Shown here piece after piece: positions 48,585-57,790 of a stretch of 64,000 bases of DNA. The DNA is from Bacillus sp. CECT 9360 (lineage in GTDB: Bacteria > Bacillota > Bacilli > Bacillales > DSM-1321). The stretch spans positions 62,001 through 126,000 of the forward strand of contig NZ_CAKKNA010000006.1 in the NCBI RefSeq assembly GCF_918741275.1. The letters are read 5' to 3'. Under the pieces are notes generated by a model. That model had not been told where the DNA came from. It did no database searches and was given only the letters and a program-made list of their open reading frames with translations. Position numbers and translations under genes: made by a program. How positions within the stretch are numbered: position 1 is the first letter of the stretch; every line of letters begins with the position of its first letter.

Positions 48585-49370
48585 TTAGGAATTGTTAGTA
48601 GAGAATTTTTTCAGATGAAGCAGATGCGTTTCTGGTTTCGCTCCCAGCCGGAGAGGGATTGTGGTTGTACCATAACCGTTGCTCGTTAAAAGAATGGTCT
48701 CCTTTACCTTCTTAATCCCGCCGAGTTCGTATGGCCCGAATCCAAAAAACCGGATTTGTCCGCCATGTGTGTGACCGCTTAATATAAGGCGGATATGGTC
48801 TTCACCCTTTATCTGTTCCGAAACTAAAGGATTGTGGCTGACGAGAATTTTAAAAGCCGCGTGATCGGTTTCTGAAAGTGCCAGATCAAGACGATCCTTT
48901 TTCATGGCGATATCATCAATTCCAAGCAATTCCATTTTTTCTCCTTGGTCTGATTCAAATGCGAAGCTTGTATTATCAAGGATTTTTACGCCGTGTTTTA
49001 AGAGAATCGCGTCGAGCATGTGATAATCTGTTTCGTAATCGTTGTTTCCCCAAACAAAATACAGCGGTCCAATCTCCCGTAGCTTTACAATATTGCGTTC
49101 AACCCTCTCGAACGGAACGCCCTTCTCGGTCATATCACCGCCAACGATGACAATATCCGCTTTTCTACGAACCTCATCAATGACCTTTGCAGAGACGGTG
49201 CGCCTATGTATATCAGAAATAAAAAAGATGCTAATAGTCCCAAATGTATCCGGAAAATCTTCAAAGAACAAATTCTTCTCAACCACTATATCGAGAAACG
49301 CGGTCCTGACCATGATTAGAATGATGATAATAAGAATGATGGCGGCCACACTAAATAGTATTAACGTCAT
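48585..49370 (-). CDS. ypbG: Membrane-anchored metallophosphoesterase YpbG
   Basis: 261 residues: one N-terminal transmembrane helix (about 3-22), then a calcineurin-like phosphoesterase domain with SDIHR, GGDMTEKG, GNNDYE, SHNP and SGHTHGGQIR, all metal-binding motifs intact. Substrate unknown. Monocistronic or upstream of mecB. Confidence 0.9.
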   Translation of the reverse strand: MTLILFSVAAIILIIIILIMVRTAFLDIVVEKNLFFEDFPDTFGTISIFFISDIHRRTVSAKVIDEVRRKADIVIVGGDMTEKGVPFERVERNIVKLREIGPLYFVWGNNDYETDYHMLDAILLKHGVKILDNTSFAFESDQGEKMELLGIDDIAMKKDRLDLALSETDHAAFKILVSHNPLVSEQIKGEDHIRLILSGHTHGGQIRFFGFGPYELGGIKKVKETILLTSNGYGTTTIPLRLGAKPETHLLHLKKFSTNNS

Positions 49371-49433
49371 ATTACCCTCCAGAGGAAAAAAATTATCTGC
49401 TATTCTGTATTAAATCTACCCCTTTATCCACGT

Positions 49434-49466
49434 AAAAAATCCCTCCCATATAACTATGAGAGGGAG
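49434..49466 (-). terminator. Terminator after the CBS-domain gene
   Basis: TCCCTC...GAGGGA with additional CCAT/ATG pairing; six T residues follow on the minus strand. Confidence 0.75.
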
Positions 49467-49478
49467 TGTCCGCCCATT

Positions 49479-50114
49479 CTACTCATCTTCATTTATACTT
49501 AAAATTCTGAATCCTGAATTCTCGACCTTCTTGATGAACTTCTCCATATTCGGGTTTTTCTCTACCTTCATGACGATGCGCCGCACAAGCTTATCGGTTT
49601 CATCAAAAGTAACAAGAGAGATGATATGCTCATGATACTGATGGGCAATTTCCGATAAACGCGCAAGCCTTCCCTCTGTTTCAACAGAAGTGAAAGCAAT
49701 TCTGACTCCCGGCCGGTTCACTCCGAAAGCGCTCTGGAAAGTCTCAACGACGTCGCTTCTTGTGACGGCCCCAAGAAAATTCCGATCCTCGTCCACGACG
49801 GCAAGAATCGGGAAATCCTTCAAATTGACCAGCGTTTTTTCAAAGATTTCATCCCCGATCAGGACATCATCCTGATGTGTGGCAATTTCGCTAACCAATG
49901 TATGGTTTAAATACATTTCTTGGTCGCCTGCTGTTTTAAAATACTGTTTATAAATATCATATCTGGTGATTATACCAGCATATTTCCCGCCGTCCAGTAT
50001 CGGAAGGCCATCAATTTGATGTTCTTCTAATTTTTGCAGCGCGACTGCGAGATTCTCATGATAGGGAACTGTATGACAATGATATTTCGAAATCATAATG
50101 TTTTTCACAAACAT
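49479..50114 (-). CDS. Tandem CBS-domain protein
   Basis: 211 residues. Two CBS motifs (about 8-60, with DGLPILDGGKYAGIITRYDIYK, and 75-130, with FPILAVVDEDRNFLGAVTRSDV) form an adenine-nucleotide-binding pair, followed by an ACT-like C-terminal region. It resembles AcuB/YtrI-type regulators of metabolism, but I do not assign a symbol. In B. subtilis this position does not carry such a gene as far as I recall. Confidence 0.85.
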   Translation of the reverse strand: MFVKNIMISKYHCHTVPYHENLAVALQKLEEHQIDGLPILDGGKYAGIITRYDIYKQYFKTAGDQEMYLNHTLVSEIATHQDDVLIGDEIFEKTLVNLKDFPILAVVDEDRNFLGAVTRSDVVETFQSAFGVNRPGVRIAFTSVETEGRLARLSEIAHQYHEHIISLVTFDETDKLVRRIVMKVEKNPNMEKFIKKVENSGFRILSINEDE

Positions 50115-50207
50115 ATCCGCTTCACTCCTAGCTTTTACTCCTTATATATTCCATACTAAAAGCTGATTTCCTTTTTTCTTTTGAACTCCTTCTCTGAAAT
50201 GGCCAGG

Positions 50208-50666
50208 CTACTTATTTTCGTGATATAAATTGATATCATAATTGTTCTTCATCATATCAAATACTTTGTGGCGATTCTGCCACGCATCTTCTCGCTTCCA
50301 AAGATCCTTGCTTCGATCAACAATTTCACAGCGAAGCCCTTGATACTCTTTCTCGGCCTTATCCCGCTTAGATTTAAGTAAATTCATGTATCCGTATAAG
50401 CCGATGGTCACGACTAAAAAAATGAAATGATTGGATTGGTTTACAAACGCACTGAACATGGCAAAAAATGAGTACGAATATGGATGGGCTATATAAAAAT
50501 ATACATACAGCAGCAGAATTGCCGCCATCCCTAAGGAAGCCCAAATACTGATCATGTGATTCCTTTTTGCTTTATCGAATTTTCTTTTTCTATCGATTAC
50601 ATTTTGCAGCATTTTCTTCGTTGCCTGGTCTGTATGCCCATCCAATAATAAAATACTTGGTTCCAT
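50208..50666 (-). CDS. ypbF: DUF2663 membrane protein YpbF
   Basis: 152 residues with two transmembrane helices (about 40-60 and 80-96) between charged cytoplasmic parts. Matches the YpbF/DUF2663 family by pattern and position. Function unknown. Confidence 0.83.
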   Translation of the reverse strand: MEPSILLLDGHTDQATKKMLQNVIDRKRKFDKAKRNHMISIWASLGMAAILLLYVYFYIAHPYSYSFFAMFSAFVNQSNHFIFLVVTIGLYGYMNLLKSKRDKAEKEYQGLRCEIVDRSKDLWKREDAWQNRHKVFDMMKNNYDINLYHENK

Positions 50667-50741
50667 ATTGGTCCCCCTCTAAAAGCAACATATATTCACA
50701 AATATATATTTTGCTTGTCCGCAAATTATTCCTTTTGATAA

Positions 50742-50961
50742 GAAAAGCGCAAGCGCCCTGCAAGTAAAGAAGAACGACGAAGACCGCCACATCGTTATGT
50801 CTTCGTCGTTCTGACCCACATCCTGTGGGCCTCCGACAAGCATAAGTCACCCCCTTCCGAAGGGGGGCAGGAAGAACACCTGCCTCTTATGACCTCGAGG
50901 GGCTGGGCTGCTTACGCTAGACATCCATACATGTTGAAAAATTTATACTTTCTTATCTTTT
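50742..50961. repeat. Composite dispersed repeat, copy 2
   Basis: Starts GAAAAGCGCAAGCGCCC, carries CACATCGTTATGTCTTCGTC with a CCCACATCCTGTGGG palindrome, then block A (50864-50898) and block B (50899-50961) shared with copy 1 at 43615-43907. No gene. Confidence 0.85.
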
Positions 50962-50962
50962 G

Positions 50963-51146
50963 AAAAGGCTCTGTTAAACGATAATGTTGTTTTTGGGAAG
51001 GGAATCTGCGAGACTCCTGCGGAAAAACGGGCTGGCAAGACCCCGCAGCGAGGTACGAGTGAGGAGGCTTGCCAGTTCGTCCGCGGAAAGCGAGTAGATT
51101 CCATGACCATTTGAAAATCAACAATGGAATTTAACAGAGCCTTTGA
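50963..51146. mobile_element. MITE with 15-bp terminal inverted repeats
   Basis: About 183 bases bounded by AAAGGCTCTGTTAAA and its perfect complement TTTAACAGAGCCTTT, with GC-rich internal inverted segments (GACTCCTGCGGA... / ...TCCGCGGAAAG) and no ORF. It is inserted directly after block B of the composite repeat. Non-autonomous; would need a transposase in trans. Confidence 0.8.
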
Positions 51147-51150
51147 AAAA

Positions 51151-51196
51151 ACTCGTCGATTGACGAGCCGTAAGGCGGAGATTAGCCGTAGTTGCC
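51151..51196 (-). repeat. Structured short repeat, copy 3
   Basis: ACTCGTCGATTGACGAG hairpin followed by GGCGGAG...GTAGTTGCC; diverged copies lie at 10037-10077 and 15714-15764. Confidence 0.6.
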
Positions 51197-51224
51197 CTTC
51201 TGCGTTTGTCCTTTTAGGAGGACC

Positions 51225-51797
51225 TTACTTTTTCGACTTCACAATAATCCCGAGGATAAAATCAATTAGGAAGTGCGCGAAAATCGTAACCAATAGATTA
51301 TTTGTCACTTCAAAAAGGATACCGATAAAAAAGCTTAATAGGGTAATATTAATGAATAAATACCAATTAAACAGATAACGGTAATGTACCAATGCAAAAA
51401 TCAAGCTCGTCCAAAACAAGCCAAGATGGGTCTGGATAACCCCCCGAAAGAGAATCTCTTCGCTCACGGCAACAAGTAACGCTACAACAAAAATCATTGG
51501 GTAAGATAAGCTTTTAAAAATCCGTTCATTCACTCCCCCGTCATCTTGAAAAGACTCCGGCAAGATTCTCATCATAAATAAGTCCCAGCCAATCACCACG
51601 ATAGCTGCAGTTCCGCCTACTGTAAGGATGTTCCAGTCCCTTATTTGAAATAAGTCAATAAAGGAAGCGGCATCATTAAATAAAATCACACCTAAAATAA
51701 ATGAGAGCGCTAAAAGGATAACTTGAGTAAACAATAAATTGATATGTAGCTCTTTATCAGATAGCTTTTTGATGATCTCGGCTTGTTTATTTTTCAT
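51225..51797 (-). CDS. ypbD: CPBP-family intramembrane metalloprotease YpbD
   Basis: 190 residues with about five transmembrane helices and the CPBP (Abi/CAAX-protease-like) motifs: EEILFRG with the paired glutamates, then FALVHYRY and a final histidine in FAHFLIDF. Such proteins cleave within membranes or process prenylated or bacteriocin peptides; the substrate here is unknown. It overlaps the recQ stop by 11 bases. Confidence 0.9.
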   Translation of the reverse strand: MKNKQAEIIKKLSDKELHINLLFTQVILLALSFILGVILFNDAASFIDLFQIRDWNILTVGGTAAIVVIGWDLFMMRILPESFQDDGGVNERIFKSLSYPMIFVVALLVAVSEEILFRGVIQTHLGLFWTSLIFALVHYRYLFNWYLFINITLLSFFIGILFEVTNNLLVTIFAHFLIDFILGIIVKSKK

Positions 51798-53292
51798 GAT
51801 TGTCTGCTGCCTTTAACAATAATTTTGCCAAATCCTGCTGCCAATCGACATAGGGCTTTTTCGCTACTGCGGCTTCACTTTCGGAAAGGATTTGCAAAAA
51901 ATCCTTTGCCAGTCCGCAACGGTCACAGCATCGTTCATTTTGGGTATTTTTTTCTTCTTGGAAATAATTCAATACCCCTTCCCGTCTGCACTTCACCGCT
52001 GTTAGCCAATGAAAGAATGCCCGGATTTTTGCCGTCTTATATTCCTTACGCTTGAACACATATCTCTTCATCGTTTCCTTTAATTCTGATTCATTAACTC
52101 GCGGCTTTGTCGTGATAAAATGCAGCATAAACCTCCATTGTATGTCACTTAAAGAAAATTGTTGCATGATCGTTTCTTGAATCGCCGCAGGTATTTTTCG
52201 CGTGACATCCAGATAAGAAAACACACCCTCTATCTGCGGTTCTGTCGGGAGCTCTTGTTCCATCAGGTACAAAGGAAGTCCCTCGTCGCCATCGCAATAA
52301 AGAAGGATCGCAGCACTTTGTTTTCCATCCCTTCCGGCTCTGCCGGTCTCCTGTACATACGCCTCCATACTTGATGGCAGGTGAAAATGGACAACGAACC
52401 GAACATTTTCTTTATTGACCCCCATGCCAAACGCGCTTGTAGAGCAAATAACCCTTAATTGCCCGTTAATGAATTGCTGCTGGATCAGCATCCTTTGCTC
52501 CTGCTCCATGCCGCCGTGATAATATTCAACATTCGCAATTCCGTTCTGTTTCAAATACAACGCAGTCGTCTCCGCTGCTTTTTTGCTTGAAAAATAGACA
52601 ATGCCAGGCCCATTGATTTCCCGGGTGATATGGAGCAGCCTTTGCATCTTTTCTTCATAACTAAAGCATGTTTCCACGGTTAAGGTAATATTTTCACGAT
52701 CCACAGACGAAACAACCTTGTGAACCTTTTCTAAATAAAGCTTTTCGATAATATCATTCCTGACTTCTTCGGTTGCGGATGCAGTCAAAGCAAGAGTTAA
52801 CGGATTTGAAAGCTCACGCCTCGCCTTGCCGAGACTTAAATAATCCGGCCTGAAATCATAGCCCCATTGAGAAATACAATGCGCTTCATCTATAACAAAC
52901 AACCCGATCTCCAATTTTTTTAACGCCTTCAACACATCGTGGGCAGCAAGCATTTCTGGAGACAGATAGATAAAACGATACCTTTGGATATTTTCTATAC
53001 CTTCGCGTTTCTGTCTTGGAGTGAGGAAAGAATTCAGCGTCAGCACACTTTTTTCTCCCTTCCTCTTCAATTGCTCCGCCTGATCCTGCATTAATGAAAG
53101 CAAGGGTGACACCACCAGAACCGGTTTTTCTAATAAATAAGCGGGAAGCTGATAGCATAATGATTTCCCGGTCCCGGTCGCAAGCATCCCCAAAGTATTC
53201 TTACCATCTAGCAAAGAAGAAATGATCTCCTTCTGTCCCGGACGAAATATGCGATACCCGAAGTATTGCTGTAAATGCCTCTCCAGATTCAT
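51787..53292 (-). CDS. recS: RecQ-family ATP-dependent DNA helicase (short form, RecS-like)
   Basis: 501 residues. Helicase motifs in order: Walker A ATGTGKSLCY near residue 40, DEAHCISQWGYDFRPDY, TASATEEV, GIVYFSSKKAAE, STSAFGMGVNK and HLPSSMEAYVQETGRAGRDG. A C-terminal zinc-binding Cys set follows (CRREG...CCDRCG). It lacks the HRDC domain, as in the RecS/YpbC type. It overlaps ypbB by four bases. Confidence 0.93.
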   Translation of the reverse strand: MNLERHLQQYFGYRIFRPGQKEIISSLLDGKNTLGMLATGTGKSLCYQLPAYLLEKPVLVVSPLLSLMQDQAEQLKRKGEKSVLTLNSFLTPRQKREGIENIQRYRFIYLSPEMLAAHDVLKALKKLEIGLFVIDEAHCISQWGYDFRPDYLSLGKARRELSNPLTLALTASATEEVRNDIIEKLYLEKVHKVVSSVDRENITLTVETCFSYEEKMQRLLHITREINGPGIVYFSSKKAAETTALYLKQNGIANVEYYHGGMEQEQRMLIQQQFINGQLRVICSTSAFGMGVNKENVRFVVHFHLPSSMEAYVQETGRAGRDGKQSAAILLYCDGDEGLPLYLMEQELPTEPQIEGVFSYLDVTRKIPAAIQETIMQQFSLSDIQWRFMLHFITTKPRVNESELKETMKRYVFKRKEYKTAKIRAFFHWLTAVKCRREGVLNYFQEEKNTQNERCCDRCGLAKDFLQILSESEAAVAKKPYVDWQQDLAKLLLKAADNHEK

Positions 53293-54365
53293 GCATCGCC
53301 ACCTCCCCTTGCTAAAACAAGTCGTATTTGAAAGAACGTAACATCCTCATTGGCTAATTGATTTTTAATTATTTTAAGCTGCCTTGTTTTCAACTTTTTT
53401 GCGGCATCGATTATTTCATCTTCCGTCTTCTCTGAAACGAATGACGTGATCAAAAAATCCGGTTTCGCGAGGACGATCTCGACGATATGATCCTCAATCG
53501 TGTTGACTTTTAGCCGTCTTATAGCGGCAACCTCTTTTAATTGCTTCCCAGCTTCTATGTAAGTGAGCGTGAGCCGTGCAGATTCAGTAAGCGGTCTGTC
53601 CTCGTTTGGCAGCAAATCTTTTATGACAGCATATAAAAAAGGAAGATCTTCACGGTTCACAGTTATTTCGCGAATCAGATAATGGAGCATACCTAAAAAA
53701 AGAAACCGGACGTACATCTCATCTATCCTCGCCGCTTCAGAAATTTGTTTAAATGTACTTCCGATCCGATGGGACCCTGTCAATCGCATCACAAATACAT
53801 CCCGTTCTGCGCCGCTTTTCTTTTCAAGAAGCCTGACAAGCTCGTCATAATAAGATTGGCCCATTTCATTCCTATTTTGTGGATGGAGTTGAAAAAAACG
53901 TTTTACCCAATTTTGGATGACTGCATTCCTTTGAATCGGATAAAAATCGTTTTCCCCGTTAATGATATGGGAAAGAGATTGAAGCAAAAGGGTTAACCTT
54001 CCCCAAAAAACGGCAGCATTATTTTGAAAGCCCCACCCATCCAAGTCAGCTGGTAACGGATGGATACTAAGATATTTCTTTGATTCTTGCCGGCCTTTTT
54101 CTGTAAGAAGAAAATGATTTTCCTTATTCGTTTCTATCAACCATTTATGTTTTATACTGACAGACACGCATTGTTCCAACTGCTCTCTTGTAATGGGTGA
54201 ATAGGTTCCGAATAATTTTTTCACCCCAAAGAGATGGGCATCCTGAATGGTTTGGGAGGATTTTTTTCCTTTAAGCAAATGGTAAATCGCATAAATACTC
54301 CGTTCCCCGTTCAGTTTATCTATGAAATAAAGAAATAGCGCTTCGGTAAAAGATGATATGAACAT
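53289..54365 (-). CDS. ypbB: YpbB family protein (helix-turn-helix, RecQ partner)
   Basis: 358 residues of the YpbB family, with a helix-turn-helix near the C-terminus (LKEVAAIRRLKVNTIEDHIVE), similar to the helicase-associated HTH of RecQ-like proteins. Always linked to recS, so it may act with it in DNA repair; this is inference. I use the ATG at 54365 one codon inside a TTG. Confidence 0.85.
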   Translation of the reverse strand: MFISSFTEALFLYFIDKLNGERSIYAIYHLLKGKKSSQTIQDAHLFGVKKLFGTYSPITREQLEQCVSVSIKHKWLIETNKENHFLLTEKGRQESKKYLSIHPLPADLDGWGFQNNAAVFWGRLTLLLQSLSHIINGENDFYPIQRNAVIQNWVKRFFQLHPQNRNEMGQSYYDELVRLLEKKSGAERDVFVMRLTGSHRIGSTFKQISEAARIDEMYVRFLFLGMLHYLIREITVNREDLPFLYAVIKDLLPNEDRPLTESARLTLTYIEAGKQLKEVAAIRRLKVNTIEDHIVEIVLAKPDFLITSFVSEKTEDEIIDAAKKLKTRQLKIIKNQLANEDVTFFQIRLVLARGGGDA

Positions 54366-54558
54366 CAATAATCACTACCCTGATTTTATTATAGTAATTA
54401 TCACTATTGTAGCAGAACCAGAGCAGCGCTTGGGAAATAACGTTTAAAACATGAGAGGAAAGGGGAAATAGACTGCATGTGCTATGAAATATTATGGGTA
54501 TTTATGCGTTCCCTAGCGGGTATTCCCTGTTCTAAAAATCATTTTCATTACATTTTTA

Positions 54559-54587
54559 TTGAAAAGTTCGAGTATCAGTTTTACAAT
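54559..54587 (+). promoter_or_regulatory. SigA promoter of fer
   Basis: TTGAAA, 17-base spacer, TACAAT; ten of twelve consensus bases, 70 bases upstream of fer. Confidence 0.75.
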
Positions 54588-54630
54588 AGGTAAGTGTATA
54601 GGAATTTTCATAATTTTATTATGGAGTTAA

Positions 54631-54906
<276 letters not shown>

Positions 54907-54910
54907 CATA

Positions 54911-54952
54911 AAAGCCAGTTTGTATCAGAGGATACAAACTGGCTTTTTTTAT
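54911..54952. terminator. Bidirectional terminator between fer and ribU
   Basis: A 15-bp perfect stem AAGCCAGTTTGTATC with its complement, 4-base loop, T run on the plus strand. It ends at the ribU stop. Confidence 0.93.
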
Positions 54953-55533
54953 TATGCATTTTTTAAAGTTGTTTGTTTGTTGATCCACGGCTTCAATCTG
55001 ACAAACAGCAACATGAACACGGCTGTTATCAAGAACCCTTTCAGAATGTTGAATGGCAGGATTGCAGTGGTGACAAATTGTCGCGCCTGCGTGGCGGACA
55101 TCGCGTCCCATCCCATGAAAATCGTGTAGGCCGGCAGGATGAGGTAGTAATTCAGGACACTCATCAAAACTGCCATAGTCAGTGTGCCTGTAATAAGTCC
55201 GAAAGTCATTCCTTTTCCGGAGTTAAGTTTTTTATAGACAAAATACGTCGGCAGGATAAATAATACGCCTGCGACAAAATTAGCGATATGCCCTACCGGA
55301 ACACCCGTCTGGCTGCCGGTCATCACATAATCTAGCAAGTTTTTAATAAATTCTACGATAATACCCGCAACAGGGCCGAATATTAACGCAGCAATCAGCG
55401 CAGGAATATCGCTGAAGTCAATCATCAGGAATGTGGGGAATCCCGGAAAGGGAAAGTTTAACAGCATCAATACATACGAAATGCTGCCCAACATTGCCAG
55501 TGAAACCAATTTCCTTACCTTGTTGTTCTTCAT
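54952..55533 (-). CDS. ribU: Riboflavin transporter RibU (ECF S component)
   Basis: Substrate-binding membrane subunit that takes up riboflavin with the shared ECF ATPase module. 193 residues, about six helices. Conserved segments: FPTFLMIDFSDIPALIAALIFGP near residue 32 and GHIANFVAGVLF. The FMN riboswitch upstream (55698-55828) confirms the vitamin. Also called ypaA or fmnP. Confidence 0.96.
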   Translation of the reverse strand: MKNNKVRKLVSLAMLGSISYVLMLLNFPFPGFPTFLMIDFSDIPALIAALIFGPVAGIIVEFIKNLLDYVMTGSQTGVPVGHIANFVAGVLFILPTYFVYKKLNSGKGMTFGLITGTLTMAVLMSVLNYYLILPAYTIFMGWDAMSATQARQFVTTAILPFNILKGFLITAVFMLLFVRLKPWINKQTTLKNA

Positions 55534-55611
55534 AAATCTCTCTCCTTCTTTTTGTGATCTACCTCACGAAAAGAGGATAGGCTCCTTCAAATTGCTGAGC
55601 AGCCAAATAAA

Positions 55612-55645
55612 ATCCCAATAATTATAAAAATTATTGGGATGAACA
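55612..55645 (-). terminator. Riboswitch-linked terminator in the ribU leader
   Basis: ATCCCAATAATT/AATTATTGGGAT stem with a 5-base loop followed by TTTTATTT on the minus strand, between the FMN aptamer and ribU: the likely expression platform. Confidence 0.85.
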
Positions 55646-55697
55646 GCGGCATACTCAAACAAACGTTCAAACCCTGCTTTTTTGAACGTCATCTGGA

Positions 55698-55828
55698 ACC
55701 CCCATCTTCTCCCATCCAGACTATAACTGTCGGCTTTGGAATCACACCAAATCTGCCCCGAAGAGCTCGCGGGCTTTGAAGCAATGCTTCATCACCGCCG
55801 GTGGAGAATTGCACTCCGCCCCGAAGAT
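55698..55828 (-). promoter_or_regulatory. FMN riboswitch (RFN element)
   Basis: The minus strand carries the conserved RFN core: ATCTTCGGGGCGGAGTG start, ATTCTCCACCGGCGGT, GCCCGCGAGC, GATTTGGTG, CCAAAGCCGACAGT and GTCTGGATGGGAGAAGAT. It folds into the multi-stem aptamer that binds FMN; binding should favour the terminator at 55612. Known family Rfam FMN. Confidence 0.96.
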
Positions 55829-55857
55829 AGATACTATTAAATTGTATTACACTTAAG

Positions 55858-55863
55858 ATTATA
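55858..55863 (-). promoter_or_regulatory. -10 box of the ribU leader promoter
   Basis: TATAAT on the minus strand, about 30 bases before the aptamer. No convincing -35 at 17 bases. Confidence 0.5.
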
Positions 55864-56017
55864 AACGATTCATAGATATTTGAATAGCAATATGCAATAT
55901 ATTTTCCGCTATGAGACTCCAGTAGAAAAAGTCAAAAAATTTTTTAATATAATAATTGACTGGAACAAACCTTGATATTCAAGGTTTTTCTAATTTTTTT
56001 TCAATTAACACCGAACC

Positions 56018-56031
56018 ATTAAGCGCTTACA
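56018..56031. promoter_or_regulatory. CRE-like site upstream of serA
   Basis: Minus strand TGTAAGCGCTTAAT matches the CcpA operator pattern (TGWAANCGNTNWCA) except near one end. It lies 15 bases upstream of the serA -35, a position seen for activation. CcpA control is inference. Confidence 0.5.
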
Positions 56032-56046
56032 TTCATGCGTCTCAAA

Positions 56047-56075
56047 TTGACAGTATACAACCTCTCTTGTAAAAT
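56047..56075 (+). promoter_or_regulatory. SigA promoter of serA
   Basis: TTGACA, 17-base spacer, TAAAAT; perfect -35 and five of six at -10, 40 bases upstream of serA. Confidence 0.82.
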
Positions 56076-56114
56076 AAACAGAAATTTATGAGAACTTTAT
56101 AGGGGTGTTCAATT

Positions 56115-57689
56115 GTGTATCGTATTCTTGTAGCGGATGCCATTAAACCGGAGGGCCTTGGCCCTCTTTTACAGGCATCCCAAATCGAACTTGTTCAAAA
56201 AAAGGTGGAAGAAGTAGAAAACAGTCTCCATGAATTCGATGCTATACTTGTTAGAAGCGCAACAAAGGTTTCGGAAGAATTGATCCAAAAGATGCCAAAA
56301 TTGAAAATCATTGCCCGGGCTGGTGTCGGAGTTGATAATATTGATGTTCCGGCGGCTACTAAACGGGGGATCGTAGTGGTGAACGCTCCCGACGGAAATA
56401 CCATTTCCACAGCCGAGCATACATTTGCCATGATGGCTTCACTGATGCGCCATATCCCCCAAGCACATTCATCCGTTAAAAATGGAGAGTGGAAGCGTTC
56501 TGCCTATACCGGGACAGAGCTTTATGGCAAAACACTGGGCATTGTCGGCTTTGGACGAATCGGTGGAGAAATTGCGAAAAGAGCCAAAGCTTTTGGAATG
56601 GATGTATTAGTCTTTGATCCATTTTTAACAGCCGACAGAGCAAAAAAGTTGAATGTAACTGCGCTCCCTTTAGAGGATTTACTACCACTTGCAGATATTA
56701 TTACTGTACATACCCCTCTGACAGACGAAACAAGAGGCTTGTTAAACAAAAACACGCTTCGCTCATGCAAAAAAGGAGTCTATCTTCTGAACTGTGCCCG
56801 CGGTGGGATTATCGATGAAGATGATTTATACGAGCTTTTGCTGGAAAAACATGTAGCCGGTGTGGCGCTTGATGTTTTTGTTGAAGAGCCTCCTGTAGGG
56901 AATAAATTATTGGAACTTGATTCCGTAATCTCTACCCCTCACCTTGGAGCTTCTACAAAGGAAGCCCAGCTTAACGTGGCCACCCAGGTCGCGCAAGAAG
57001 TCCTCGTATTCCTGGAAGGCAATCCGGTAGCTAATTCAATTAACCTGCCTGCCATTTCTAAAGAGCAATTCGAGAAGGTACAGCCTTTCTACCAGCTTGT
57101 GAAACAAATGGGTTCCATCGGCTCTCAATGCATGAAAGAAGGCATTAACGAAATATCGGTTACCTATGCAGGAGAAGCGCTACAATTTGATACAAGCATT
57201 TTAACCAAAAGCCTGATATCCGGTTTTTTCAAAACAAGACTTGATGTCCCTGTCAATGAGGTGAATGCCTTGCTCGTCGCAAAAGAGCGTGGAGTAACGA
57301 TCGGAGAAAAAATATCCACTGACACTTTTGGATATTCAAACTTGATTTCCGTAACGGTAAAGGGAGATAACCGACAGCTTGAAATCCGCGGAACCCATGT
57401 CGAGAAATATGGTTCAAGGATTGTCAGCCTGAACGGGTTTAACATCGACTTTCTTCCTGAAGGGAATTTCCTCTATATTCAGCACAACGACAAGCCAGGC
57501 GTTATCGGAAATGTCGGGAAAATCCTCGGCGACCACAATGTAAACATCGCGACCATGCAAGTAGGCCGTAAACAGGCCGGTGGCGAAGCGATTATGGTGC
57601 TTTCATTTGATAAGCCGTTGAGTGATGATATGTTTGAAAGGCTGAACGACCTTCCAGAAATTTCGTTTATGTATCGAATGTCTTTATAA
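56115..57689 (+). CDS. serA: D-3-phosphoglycerate dehydrogenase SerA
   Basis: Oxidises 3-phosphoglycerate with NAD, first step of serine synthesis. 524 residues: catalytic and NAD domains with GIVGFGRIGGEIAKRA near residue 143, NCARGGIIDE and the catalytic His in STPHLGASTKEA, then the ASB domain (about 320-440) and a C-terminal ACT domain (from IQHNDKPGVIGNVG). The start is GTG at 56115 after AGGGGTG. Confidence 0.97.
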   Translation: MYRILVADAIKPEGLGPLLQASQIELVQKKVEEVENSLHEFDAILVRSATKVSEELIQKMPKLKIIARAGVGVDNIDVPAATKRGIVVVNAPDGNTISTAEHTFAMMASLMRHIPQAHSSVKNGEWKRSAYTGTELYGKTLGIVGFGRIGGEIAKRAKAFGMDVLVFDPFLTADRAKKLNVTALPLEDLLPLADIITVHTPLTDETRGLLNKNTLRSCKKGVYLLNCARGGIIDEDDLYELLLEKHVAGVALDVFVEEPPVGNKLLELDSVISTPHLGASTKEAQLNVATQVAQEVLVFLEGNPVANSINLPAISKEQFEKVQPFYQLVKQMGSIGSQCMKEGINEISVTYAGEALQFDTSILTKSLISGFFKTRLDVPVNEVNALLVAKERGVTIGEKISTDTFGYSNLISVTVKGDNRQLEIRGTHVEKYGSRIVSLNGFNIDFLPEGNFLYIQHNDKPGVIGNVGKILGDHNVNIATMQVGRKQAGGEAIMVLSFDKPLSDDMFERLNDLPEISFMYRMSL

Positions 57690-57691
57690 TG

Positions 57692-57732
57692 AAAAAGGCT
57701 GGCCGATTAAAAAATCGGTCAGCCTTTTTTAT
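57692..57732 (+). terminator. Terminator after serA
   Basis: AAAGGCTGGCCGATT pairs with AATCGGTCAGCCTTT (one mismatch), 5-base loop, T run. Confidence 0.92.
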
Positions 57733-57790
57733 TCCGTTTCAATTTTGAAATTCCAACTACGAAATCTATTTCCGCTACAATGCCTCATTC

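Noticed and set aside
50590..51124. Small minus-strand frames (50590-50850 and 50912-51124)
   Set aside because: They run through the composite repeat and the MITE.
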